DNA of 36,318 bases from an uncultured bacterium (GTDB lineage Bacteria > Actinomycetota > Coriobacteriia > Coriobacteriales > Coriobacteriaceae), in NCBI GenBank assembly GCA_905214525.1, contig CAJMMN010000024.1:1-36318 (forward strand). The letters run 5' to 3'. Position 1 is the first letter of the stretch. Each line of letters opens with the position of its first letter. Shown piece by piece: positions 15,420-22,910 of the stretch. The translations under genes and the position numbers were made by a program. Below the pieces are notes generated by a model. The model did not search any database, was not told the DNA's origin, and saw only the letters and a program-made list of their open reading frames with translations.

Positions 15420-17045
15420 ATGGACGTCCGTGCGGACGGCGATATTGCCGATAGCTTTTGGTGGCGGCGCACAACGCTGACGCGTCGCGGCCCCCTGTAC
15501 GACATCTGCGTGGCGGCGGGGCTGCTGTTGACGGCGACGATCGTGGGCGCGCTGCTCGACCGCCCCGGTCTTGCCCCCAGCATCATGATCGTCTATGTGC
15601 TTGCCGTACAGCTGTGTGCCTTTTTCACCTGGAGCCGCCTGTATTGCCTGTTGAGCTCGGCTGCCGCCGCGGCGCTCTACAACTTCTTGTTTGTCGATCC
15701 GCGCTACTCGCTGTCGTTTATCGACCGCGTCTATCCTGGCATGTTTTTCATCATGTTTGTGGTCTCGCTTGTGTCGAGCTCGATTGCGTTGGCCCTGCGC
15801 CGTGCCCTGGCGCAGGCCGCTGCCAGCGATCGTCGCACGCATATGGTGCTCGAGACCAACCGCATGCTGCAGCGGTGTGCCGATCAGCATCAGATTGTGC
15901 ATGCCATGGCAACGCAGCTGGCTCGTCTTTCGGGCTGTCCGGTCGTGTGGTACAGCGCCGACGCCGACGATGATGACTTGCTGCCGCGTGCGACGTACAC
16001 GGCCGTGGGTGACGCCGCGCCGGTGCACCAGCTGACGCCCCAGATGCCGCCGCGACTCTCGGCGTCGGCTTACGTGGGAACCCCGCTCGACGCCACGTTT
16101 GGCGGTTCGGCGTTTTATGGCATCTACCTGACGGTTCGCACGGGCGACGGCTTCGTGCGCTCAGGCGACCCCGCCTCGGTGGTGGGCGTGCTGGCTATCG
16201 TTTCCGAGCCCGACGTGCTGACGCACGAGGAGCGGACACTTGCCGATGCCATCGTGAGCGAAGGCGAGCTGGCACTCGATCGCGCCCGCGCCATGGAGGC
16301 TCGCGAGGAGGCGGCGGTGCTCGCCAAAAACGAGCAGCTGCGCGCCAACCTGCTGCGCTCCATCTCGCACGATCTGCGCACGCCGCTCACCAGTATTTCG
16401 GGCAATGCCGACGTGCTGCTCGACCAGGGCTCGACTGGCACCGCCGAGCTCGATAGCCAGACGCGCCGCGGCCTGCTTCTATCCATTCGCTCGGATGCGC
16501 TGTGGCTCAACGCCACCGTCGAGAATCTGCTCGCCATCACCAGGCTCGAGGGTGGCGGTATGCGCCTGTCGACCACGCTCGAGCTCATGGATGATATCGT
16601 CGAGGAGGCACTGCGCCACGTGAACCCGGCCGTGCGCGAGCACGATCTTAAGGTGGCGCCGTGCGACGAGCCGGCGCTCGTCAACGTCGATGCGCGCCTG
16701 ATGGTGCAGCTGGTGGTCAATCTGGTGAACAACGCCATCACCTATACGCCCGCAGGCTCGCATATCATGATTTCGATTAGCGTCGACGATGGACGTGTGG
16801 CGTGCTCGGTGGCCGATGACGGCCTGGGCATCGCACCCGAGGACCGTGAACGCATCTTTGAGTCGTTCTACACCGCCAACCACGGTCTTGCCGACAGCCA
16901 TCGCAGCGTGGGCCTGGGTCTTTCGCTCTGCCGCTCCATTGCGCTGGCGCATGGCGGTAGCATAGAGGTTGCCGCGGCGGACCCGCACGGCTCGGTCTTT
17001 ACGATTGAGCTTCCCGCCGCCGACGTTTCGTTTGATAAGGAGTAA
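15420..17045 (+). CDS. KdpD-like sensor histidine kinase lacking the N-terminal KdpD domain
   Basis: The 541-residue protein begins at the ATG at 15420 after a GA-rich site (GAGGGGCGGGG). A DUF4118-type four-helix membrane domain (about 25-128, with the typical YNFLFVDPRYSL loop) is followed by a GAF-like region (about 150-285). HisKA comes next, with the phosphorylated histidine H317 (SISHDLRTPLTS), then a HATPase with NLVNNAITYTP, DDGLGIAPEDRERIFESF and GLGLSLCRSI. The family kinase KdpD is about 890 residues; here the whole N-terminal KdpD/Usp sensing part is missing. No kdpFABC genes lie in the window. It probably phosphorylates the next gene product. Confidence 0.92.
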   Translation: MDVRADGDIADSFWWRRTTLTRRGPLYDICVAAGLLLTATIVGALLDRPGLAPSIMIVYVLAVQLCAFFTWSRLYCLLSSAAAAALYNFLFVDPRYSLSFIDRVYPGMFFIMFVVSLVSSSIALALRRALAQAAASDRRTHMVLETNRMLQRCADQHQIVHAMATQLARLSGCPVVWYSADADDDDLLPRATYTAVGDAAPVHQLTPQMPPRLSASAYVGTPLDATFGGSAFYGIYLTVRTGDGFVRSGDPASVVGVLAIVSEPDVLTHEERTLADAIVSEGELALDRARAMEAREEAAVLAKNEQLRANLLRSISHDLRTPLTSISGNADVLLDQGSTGTAELDSQTRRGLLLSIRSDALWLNATVENLLAITRLEGGGMRLSTTLELMDDIVEEALRHVNPAVREHDLKVAPCDEPALVNVDARLMVQLVVNLVNNAITYTPAGSHIMISISVDDGRVACSVADDGLGIAPEDRERIFESFYTANHGLADSHRSVGLGLSLCRSIALAHGGSIEVAAADPHGSVFTIELPAADVSFDKE

Positions 17046-17049
17046 CGCT

Positions 17050-17763
17050 GTGCCGAACTCTGCCGTAAAACCGCTCATCTTGGTTGTCGAGGACGATCCC
17101 GCCGTTCGCAACTTAATCGTTGCCGCGCTCGAGGCGCACGGCTTGCGTCATATGGCTGTGGAGACCGCCCATGCCGCCATCGCCGCCGCCTCATCGCAGG
17201 CACCGAGCATTGTGCTGCTTGATCTGGGCCTGCCCGATATGGACGGCGTCAAGGTGGTGGAGTCGGTGCGCGCATGGTCGGGCATGCCGATCATCGTGGT
17301 CTCGGCGCGCAGCGAGGACGCGGACAAGATCCGCGCGCTCGATGCCGGCGCCGACGACTACCTGACCAAGCCGTTTTCGGTCGAGGAGCTGCTCGCGCGC
17401 ATTCGCACCACGCTCAGGCGTCTCTCGTATGCGCAGATTGGCATGGGTGCGTCCGAGGGCTCGTTCGATACCGGTGAGCTGCATATCGATTTTGACGCCG
17501 GCATCGCCACGATGGATGGCGAGGAACTGCATCTGACGCCGATCGAGTACAAGCTCTTGTGCCTGCTGGCGCACAACGCCGACAAGGTACTGACGCACCA
17601 GTTTATCCTGCACGAGATTTGGGGCACGGCGACCAAGAGCGACCTGGCGAGCCTGCGTGTCTTTATGGGCACGTTGCGTAAGAAGATCGAGTCCGACCCC
17701 GCGCACCCGCGCTATATCCAAACGCACGTGGGTATCGGCTATCGCCTGGTCACCCAGGGATAG
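17050..17763 (+). CDS. KdpE-like OmpR-family response regulator
   Basis: The GTG at 17050 is chosen because AAGGAG (17038-17043) precedes it and the domain starts LILVVEDDPAVR; the longer open frame upstream overlaps the kinase. The 237 residues form a receiver domain (acidic pocket D15-D16, phospho-acceptor D58 in LLDLGLPDMDG, switch Lys in YLTKPFS). A winged-helix DNA-binding domain follows (about 135-235), with HLTPIEYKLLCLL and the C-terminal hairpin YIQTHVGIGYRL. The start lies 4 bp past the kinase stop. The likely target is the kup promoter or other potassium genes. Confidence 0.93.
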   Translation: MPNSAVKPLILVVEDDPAVRNLIVAALEAHGLRHMAVETAHAAIAAASSQAPSIVLLDLGLPDMDGVKVVESVRAWSGMPIIVVSARSEDADKIRALDAGADDYLTKPFSVEELLARIRTTLRRLSYAQIGMGASEGSFDTGELHIDFDAGIATMDGEELHLTPIEYKLLCLLAHNADKVLTHQFILHEIWGTATKSDLASLRVFMGTLRKKIESDPAHPRYIQTHVGIGYRLVTQG

Positions 17764-17787
17764 GCCGGCATCCGCCATCCCACTATG

Positions 17788-17853
17788 AGTTGCGGTGAAA
17801 TAGTTCCTGTTTGGGCCTTTACCAGGCTTTTTAGGAACTATTCCACTGCAACT
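17788..17853. repeat. Intergenic palindrome, copy 2 (AGTTGCGGTGAAATA family)
   Basis: Arms 17788-17808 and 17833-17853 pair over 21 bp with one G-U and one A-C. The outer 15 bases match copy 1 at 3685-3699, and the A-C position is the same in both. It lies between convergent genes (kdpE-like stop 17763, rlmKL stop 17858), so it probably serves as a two-way terminator. Confidence 0.7.
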
Positions 17854-17857
17854 TTGT

Positions 17858-20416
17858 TTACTTGCCCTTGGGCTTGCTGGCGTAGAACTTCTTCTTTTTG
17901 GGCTTGCCTGCGTAGGCGGGCTTGCCGTCGTCGCGCGGCCCTCGGTCGCCGGTCTGTGCGTGCGCGGGCGCCGTTGCGCGAGGCTTGCGGGCCTCGGGGT
18001 TGCGCAGCTCCTCGGTTCGCTCGGCAATCTCTTCGGCGCTAAAGCCGACCTCGGCCATGGCGTCCTCGATGGGCAGACGGCGCACGATATAGCAATGATG
18101 CACCTTCTGGTTGCGCGCGAAATCCTCGGGGATGGTCTGCGCCGTAATGTCCTCCAGCACGACACCCGCTCGCGCGAGCTTGCGCGTCTCGGGGCGGAAG
18201 CCGCGCAGGTTGCAGCTAAATATGGCGTGCCCGCCCTGTGCGAGCAGGCGAGATACGCCGGCCAAAAGCTCAACATGGTCGCGCTGGACATCCCAGGTGC
18301 GGCGGCCCATCTTGGACGAGTTCGAAAACGTGGGTGGGTCGACAAAGATCAGGTCCCAGCGGTTGCGCGTCTGGCGCTGGTCGCGAACCCAGGCAAGCAC
18401 GTCGTCGCGCACAAAGTGATGCTGCGGACCCACAAAGCCGTTCTGGCGCATGTTGCGCTCGGCCCAGTCCAGGTAGGTGTTGGAAAGGTCGACCGTCACG
18501 GTCTCCTCGACGCCGCCGTCTGCCGCATAGCAGGTGGCGGTACCGGTGTAGGCGAACAGGTTGAGGAAGCGGCGCGCCTGCTTGGCATGTTCGCGCACCA
18601 GGTTGCGGGTGACGCGGTGGTCCAGGAAGATGCCCACATCCAGATAGTCGTCAAAGTTGACGGCAAAGGTGAGTCCGCCCTCCTCGATGAGCGGTAGACG
18701 ACGGCGTGCGATATTGGCGCGCTCGCCCGATCCGCCCTTGCCGGCGCCCTGCTTGCCGTACTGCGAGCCGCCGCGCGAGCGCATGCGGGCCTTGGCGTGC
18801 ACGTGCTCGGCCGGAACATCCAAGATACGCGGCGCGATGGCCAAGATGTCGAGCATGCGGGCCTGGGCAAGCGCGGGGTCGATGGTCTTGGGCGCGGCGT
18901 ATTCGGCGATGACGAGCCAGCGGCCCGGCGTCTGCGGGCAGCCCTCGTACAGGTCGATGGCGGCGGAGTAGTCGGGCAGGTCGGCATCGTAGACGCGGTA
19001 GCAGCTCACGCCCTCGCGCTTTGCCCACTTGCGACGCAGACGGGCGTTCTTGCGCAGGCGGTTGGCGAACTGCTCGGACTCCGGGATGAGCACGGGCAGC
19101 GGCTTTCCGTCGCCTAGGTCGAGCGTGGCGGCAGGTTCGGGCATGGGGGCGTCGGCGGCTTCGTCTTGAGCGTCTGCGGTCTGCTCCTCGGCATCTGTGC
19201 TGGTCGCAGCTTCAAATGCCGCGGCGGCGTGGTCGAGCGAGGGCCAAACCTCAATAGTTGCCTCTTCGTTATTGGGCATGACGGCGATGGAGCGCGCGGG
19301 CTCGGCATGGAGCGCGCGGGCCATAAGGCCATCGCGGGTGAGCGCGGCGACCGGTGCCGAAGCGAGCTCGGGCGCGCGGCGCAGCTCGCCGACCAACGTC
19401 ATGGCGTCGTGCATAAGCGACAGCGGGGTCTCGGTCGTATCCGCGACCACGGCGGCGCCGGCGACAGCGCCCGCATGGTCCAGCACGGTGGTGGGCTTGG
19501 CAGCGCAAAAATCGACAAAGCGCTTGTAACCAGCGCACTTGACCATGCGCTCGGCGGTCTTGCGGGCGGCGGGGTCAACATCCGCGGCAACGATGCGCGC
19601 CTGCCGCTCGCGTGCTGCCGCCTCGCGCTCGCGTGCCTCGGCGAGTAGCTGCTCCCACAGAGTGGTGTCGTGCAGCTGCCAGCCTTCAAAGCCCCAGCGC
19701 TCGCGTGCAGCGCCCGGGGCGCGGTCGGTCAGAATGTTCACGGCCTCCAGCAGCAGGCCGCCGCCGGCGCACGAGGCGTCGACCAGCGTGGGCAGGGCTT
19801 CGTTCTCATAATCGTCGGCCGTCAGCTCGCGCTCGCACAGTGCGGTCCAGCCGACCTGCGCCAGCACCAGGGCGGCGTAGTCGGGACGCAACACGTGCGC
19901 GCCCTCGCCGGCACGGGTCGCCGCGGGCGGCAGGCGCTTGAACAGCGGGTCGCCCGAAAGGTCCAGGCTTATGCTCGCGCGGCGCTGGCGCAGCGAAAGC
20001 AGTAGGTGAACATCGGGATCGGCGGCGTCGACATCGGCGCGACGTCCCGTGGTTTCGGCCAGGCGGTCGCACAGCGCGTCTTTGGCGCGCAGGGCCGAGA
20101 AGCGCGTGTTGCGCAGCTGCTCGGTCACGCCGCGGGCGGTGATGGCGATGGTGGCGCCGGGGCGGACGATGCTCTCCCAGGCGATGTCGTAAACGCTATC
20201 GTACAGTTCATCGGCATTCTGCGCCTCAAAGCGCCTGAGCACCACAAACACGCGGCTCGCCAGGCGCGACCACAGACAGGCGCGGTAGCCTTCTTCGAGC
20301 TCGCCCTCAAATGTAGCGCGGCCCTTCAGCCGGCGAACATGCGAAAGTCCGAGGCGTTTAAGCTCGTCGGCGAGTGCGGATTCAAAGCCCTCGGGGCAGC
20401 TTGCATAAAATTCCAT
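17858..20416 (-). CDS. rlmL: RlmKL-type 23S rRNA methyltransferase with degenerate RlmL half
   Basis: The ATG at 20416 is chosen over a longer frame (20491), since MEFYASCPEGFESALADELKRLG matches the family start and GAGAGG precedes it. The 852 residues hold a THUMP-like domain (about 45-155), a first methyltransferase and a second one. The C-terminal RlmK half is intact: DYLDVGIFLDHR, NLFAYTGTATCYA, TVDLSNTYLDWAERN, FVDPPTFSNS. In the RlmL half the SAM loop is DASCAGGG (from D213) where the family has DPMCGSGT, and the catalytic NPPYGER is absent (ADTTETP around D326). An acidic Ala/Glu-rich insert follows. The Lys-rich C-terminal tail is an extra. The m7G2069 activity is likely; the m2G2445 activity is doubtful. 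Confidence 0.88.
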   Translation of the reverse strand: MEFYASCPEGFESALADELKRLGLSHVRRLKGRATFEGELEEGYRACLWSRLASRVFVVLRRFEAQNADELYDSVYDIAWESIVRPGATIAITARGVTEQLRNTRFSALRAKDALCDRLAETTGRRADVDAADPDVHLLLSLRQRRASISLDLSGDPLFKRLPPAATRAGEGAHVLRPDYAALVLAQVGWTALCERELTADDYENEALPTLVDASCAGGGLLLEAVNILTDRAPGAARERWGFEGWQLHDTTLWEQLLAEAREREAAARERQARIVAADVDPAARKTAERMVKCAGYKRFVDFCAAKPTTVLDHAGAVAGAAVVADTTETPLSLMHDAMTLVGELRRAPELASAPVAALTRDGLMARALHAEPARSIAVMPNNEEATIEVWPSLDHAAAAFEAATSTDAEEQTADAQDEAADAPMPEPAATLDLGDGKPLPVLIPESEQFANRLRKNARLRRKWAKREGVSCYRVYDADLPDYSAAIDLYEGCPQTPGRWLVIAEYAAPKTIDPALAQARMLDILAIAPRILDVPAEHVHAKARMRSRGGSQYGKQGAGKGGSGERANIARRRLPLIEEGGLTFAVNFDDYLDVGIFLDHRVTRNLVREHAKQARRFLNLFAYTGTATCYAADGGVEETVTVDLSNTYLDWAERNMRQNGFVGPQHHFVRDDVLAWVRDQRQTRNRWDLIFVDPPTFSNSSKMGRRTWDVQRDHVELLAGVSRLLAQGGHAIFSCNLRGFRPETRKLARAGVVLEDITAQTIPEDFARNQKVHHCYIVRRLPIEDAMAEVGFSAEEIAERTEELRNPEARKPRATAPAHAQTGDRGPRDDGKPAYAGKPKKKKFYASKPKGK

Positions 20417-20491
20417 GGGTGACCTCTCTGGTTGCGTCGCTCCATTATATGATGGATGCTTCGTTTGCCATCGCCCTCGAAAGGAACCCAT

Positions 20492-20596
20492 ATGATTGAT
20501 GCGTGCCCCTTGATTCCCATTTTCATTGCAACGGCCTCAGGACTCGGGGCCTCGCACAGGCTCCCGCCGCCTTACAGAACTGAAAGCTGGGCGTAG
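20492..20596 (+). pseudogene. Possible 5' remnant of a broken HAD gene
   Basis: An AAGGAA site 5 bp before the ATG opens a 34-codon frame starting MIDACPLIPIFIATASG. That start resembles a HAD phosphatase N-terminus, but the DxDGT motif is missing and the frame soon stops. A HAD C-terminal fragment lies at 30044-30313, beyond the island, so the two may be the ends of one disrupted gene. The remaining gap (20597-20667) holds only a small inverted repeat, TCTATGGC at 20603-20610 and 20631-20638. Confidence 0.35.
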
Positions 20597-20667
20597 GGCA
20601 AATCTATGGCACGTGACCTGCGATTGCTCGGCCATAGATGGCGTAATCGAGGCTAAGGGAGTGCATC

Positions 20668-20817
20668 ATGCGCAAGGGAAACGAGAGCTGGTTCTGGCAC
20701 GCGAACGACATGGTGGTGACGGGCGACATGAACCCCGTGGTCCGCGTCCTGTGGGCCGCGCTCATCGTAGGCATCGGCGTCGCGACGATGGCCACGCTCT
20801 GGATCGTCACGAGGTAG
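20668..20817 (+). CDS. Small membrane protein (49 residues)
   Basis: The ATG follows AAGGGAG by 6 bp. The N-terminal half is polar with WFWHANDMV; residues about 24-47 (VVRVLWAALIVGIGVATMATLW) form one membrane helix. It ends at TAG 20817, 52 bp before the convergent HAD gene stop. I do not recognise the family. The ribosome-binding site and clean helix support translation, but it is short and unconfirmed. Confidence 0.5.
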   Translation: MRKGNESWFWHANDMVVTGDMNPVVRVLWAALIVGIGVATMATLWIVTR

Positions 20818-20869
20818 CGCGCCACGAACGGATGACGAGGCACGCGGCGCATGCCACGCTGGCGGAACC

Positions 20870-21697
20870 CTAGCCTCGCTGCTGGACAATCTGTTCGATG
20901 AGCTTCGCGACGGAGTCCTCGGCTGCGTTCCCGATCAGGTGATGGGCCGCGGCCTTCGCCTCTGGCATCGCGCCCGCGACTGCGTAGGAGTTCGGCACCT
21001 TTTCGAGGAGCGTCACGTCGTTTTCCGAGTCTCCGATAAAAGCGACCTCATCCAGCGTGACCCCAAGGCTGCCGAGAAGCGCGTCGAGTCCGTTTACCTT
21101 GCTCCAGCCAGCCGGAACAACATCGAGGAAGAATGGGACGGGCGAGGGGAAATCAAGTTCTGGGCAGGCTTCCTTGCATCGACTCCGAACGACTTCCGTC
21201 GGGGCGGAGCTGACGTTGACGAAGATGCCGGCGGTTATGACGTCACGGTTCGTGGGCACGTCTCCGAGCGCCATGTCTCTTCCGGAGTCCTTAACGACTT
21301 CCAGGGCGAATTCGTCGCCAGGCTCGACGGCGCAGAGGAACTGCTCGCAGCGCTTGCCTGTCTCATCGACATCGGCGACTAGCCAGAGTGACGTCCCCGC
21401 GTAGGGGCGTACAGCGCTATCGAGCTTGACGAGGGCCTCCGTCGAGAGCGTCTTTTTGAACACGAGTTCGCCGCTGGAGAAGACCTTCTTTCCGTTGGCC
21501 ATGATGCCGGTCGAGAAACAGCGCGCGTCGCCGTCAAAGGCATCGGCCAGGTCGGCGTAGTCGCGCCCGCTTGCGGGGCCGAACGCGATGCCCGCATCGA
21601 GCGCCGAAAGAATCGCGCTGTGCGTGCGCTCCGATACGACCCTTGAGCCAAACGGCAACAGGGTCCCATCCATGTCTGCGAGGATGAGCTTTATCAA
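20870..21697 (-). CDS. HAD-superfamily Cof-type sugar phosphatase
   Basis: I place the start at TTG 21697 because GGGAGG lies 5 bp upstream and the product then begins MIKLILADMDGTLL, the usual Cof start. The ATG at 21724 has no such site. The 275 residues hold motif I DMDGT (D8, D10), a cap domain, a conserved Lys in AGWSKVNG and motif IV GDSENDVTLL. It should dephosphorylate a small phosphorylated sugar in the cytosol. It is transcribed with the rpiR-type gene 49 bp upstream. Together with the divergent sugar genes, this suggests it removes a toxic or storage phospho-sugar, though the substrate is not predictable. Confidence 0.88.
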   Translation of the reverse strand: MIKLILADMDGTLLPFGSRVVSERTHSAILSALDAGIAFGPASGRDYADLADAFDGDARCFSTGIMANGKKVFSSGELVFKKTLSTEALVKLDSAVRPYAGTSLWLVADVDETGKRCEQFLCAVEPGDEFALEVVKDSGRDMALGDVPTNRDVITAGIFVNVSSAPTEVVRSRCKEACPELDFPSPVPFFLDVVPAGWSKVNGLDALLGSLGVTLDEVAFIGDSENDVTLLEKVPNSYAVAGAMPEAKAAAHHLIGNAAEDSVAKLIEQIVQQRG

Positions 21698-21746
21698 GGG
21701 GTCCTCCCGTTTCGGTCTGGGCATCGGTGCGCCGGCGTGCGTCGTC

Positions 21747-22610
21747 CTAGCTGTATTGCTTGTCTCCCATGAGATTCTTCGAGATGATCCTGTTAAACTC
21801 TACCGGGTCATCCCAGCAAGAGGTCAGGAAGAGGAACAGCAGCTCGATGACGAAGTTGATCGAGCTGTGCGAGAAGGCGATCTCGGTTCCGGTGATGGCC
21901 TGATCTCGCGAGATGGCTCGGATGATATGCGTGGCACGCTTCGCGAGCGGCGTATCCGGGTTGTCTGTGATCATGATGATGGGGGTGTTCGAATCCTCGG
22001 CAGAGTCGAATATGTTGACGAGGCGCTTCGAGTATCCGGACGTCGAAATGACGAGCAGAACGTCATTCTCCTTGAGGCTGGTTGCGACGGAGACCATGGC
22101 TTCGGTGGTACTGGGGCAAAACGCTCTGACTCCAACCTGCGAGAGCTTGAACGCCGCGTTTACGCCCATGTTAATCGAGTTGCCGACGCCCGCGATCAGG
22201 ACGAGGTTGGCGTTGTGGAGCAGATTGACGACTGCCGAAAAGTCATCGGAGTCAATGAGCGAGGCGGTTTGGGAGAGCTCCTTGACCTTGTGAGACAGGA
22301 CGTACTTGATGGAGCCCTCGACGTCGTCCAGAGTAATCCTGCCGTCCGTGGCCTTTTCTTCGCCGGATGCCCTGCTGATGGATATGCCGAGCGCCAGACG
22401 CATGTCCGAATAGGTTCGGTAGTCAAGCGTCCTTGCGAATCTCGAAACAGACGCCGGTGACGTACCGGTTTCTGCGGCGAGTTCGCGGACGGTCATCGTT
22501 GCGACATCCGACGGGTGGTCGAGCACATACGTTGCGATTGCCTTCTCCGAGGGGGATAGGCTGCTCATGACCGCGCAGATGTGGCTGAGCACATCCCCTG
22601 TCTTATCCAT
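21747..22610 (-). CDS. RpiR/MurR family transcriptional regulator with SIS domain
   Basis: The ATG at 22610 is preceded by AAGGAG. The 287-residue protein has the RpiR N-terminal helix-turn-helix (about 1-77: LSPSEKAIATYVLDHPSDVATMTVRELAAETGTSPASVSRFARTL). A SIS sugar-phosphate domain follows (about 107-240), with LVLIAGVGNS, FCPSTTEAMVSVATSL and LLVISTSGYSKRLVNIF. Family members sense a phosphosugar and usually repress a divergent or own operon. The divergent gap to the MFS gene is packed with TGAAA/TTTCA half-sites, the likely operators. Confidence 0.93.
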   Translation of the reverse strand: MDKTGDVLSHICAVMSSLSPSEKAIATYVLDHPSDVATMTVRELAAETGTSPASVSRFARTLDYRTYSDMRLALGISISRASGEEKATDGRITLDDVEGSIKYVLSHKVKELSQTASLIDSDDFSAVVNLLHNANLVLIAGVGNSINMGVNAAFKLSQVGVRAFCPSTTEAMVSVATSLKENDVLLVISTSGYSKRLVNIFDSAEDSNTPIIMITDNPDTPLAKRATHIIRAISRDQAITGTEIAFSHSSINFVIELLFLFLTSCWDDPVEFNRIISKNLMGDKQYS

Positions 22611-22656
22611 GGTTACTCCTTGGTCCTAGCTTGCTTTGTATCTTAGGTCAAGAGAG

Positions 22657-22846
22657 GTGAAAAATAAGCAAAATGTTTCATCAGCGGTGAAATAGCGTTT
22701 CACCGCTGATTTCCTACCGTTCACGGTAAATCGGTACTTCCTCGGCGCAATCTCAGCTTGAGCTGCTATCTTATGAGCCGTGAAACAACGGCACGAAAAC
22801 GATGAAACAACAGAACATTGTTTCAACGCCTCGCAACTCCGTTTCA
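22657..22846. promoter_or_regulatory. TGAAA/TTTCA operator cluster in the rpiR-MFS gap
   Basis: The 300-bp divergent gap has no gene but holds several paired half-sites. These are TGAAA-13-TTTCA (22658-22680), a perfect 12-bp-arm repeat TCAGCGGTGAAA-5-TTTCACCGCTGA (22681-22709), and TGAAACAA-7-TTGTTTCA (22803-22825). Single copies are TGAAAC at 22781 and GTTTCA at 22841. RpiR proteins often bind TGAAA/TTTCA-type repeats, so these are probably the regulator's sites. Confidence 0.55.
22715..22728. promoter_or_regulatory. CCGTTCACGG palindrome, copy 1
   Basis: TACCGT-TC-ACGGTA is a perfect palindrome within the divergent rpiR-MFS promoter region. The core CCGTTCACGG recurs at 31369-31378 and, inverted, at 34621-34630. 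All three copies lie upstream of sugar genes. Confidence 0.55.
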
Positions 22847-22910
22847 CGCTAGATGGTGAATCACTTCGAAGCCCAGACAGGCACCCGGCGAGCAAGAAGG
22901 GAGAAGCACG

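Noticed and set aside
12981..16028. A 1015-codon open frame on the minus strand opposite kup and the kinase gene
   Set aside because: It is a shadow of strongly supported plus-strand genes in GC-rich DNA, with His/Arg-rich, low-complexity translation and no ribosome-binding site.
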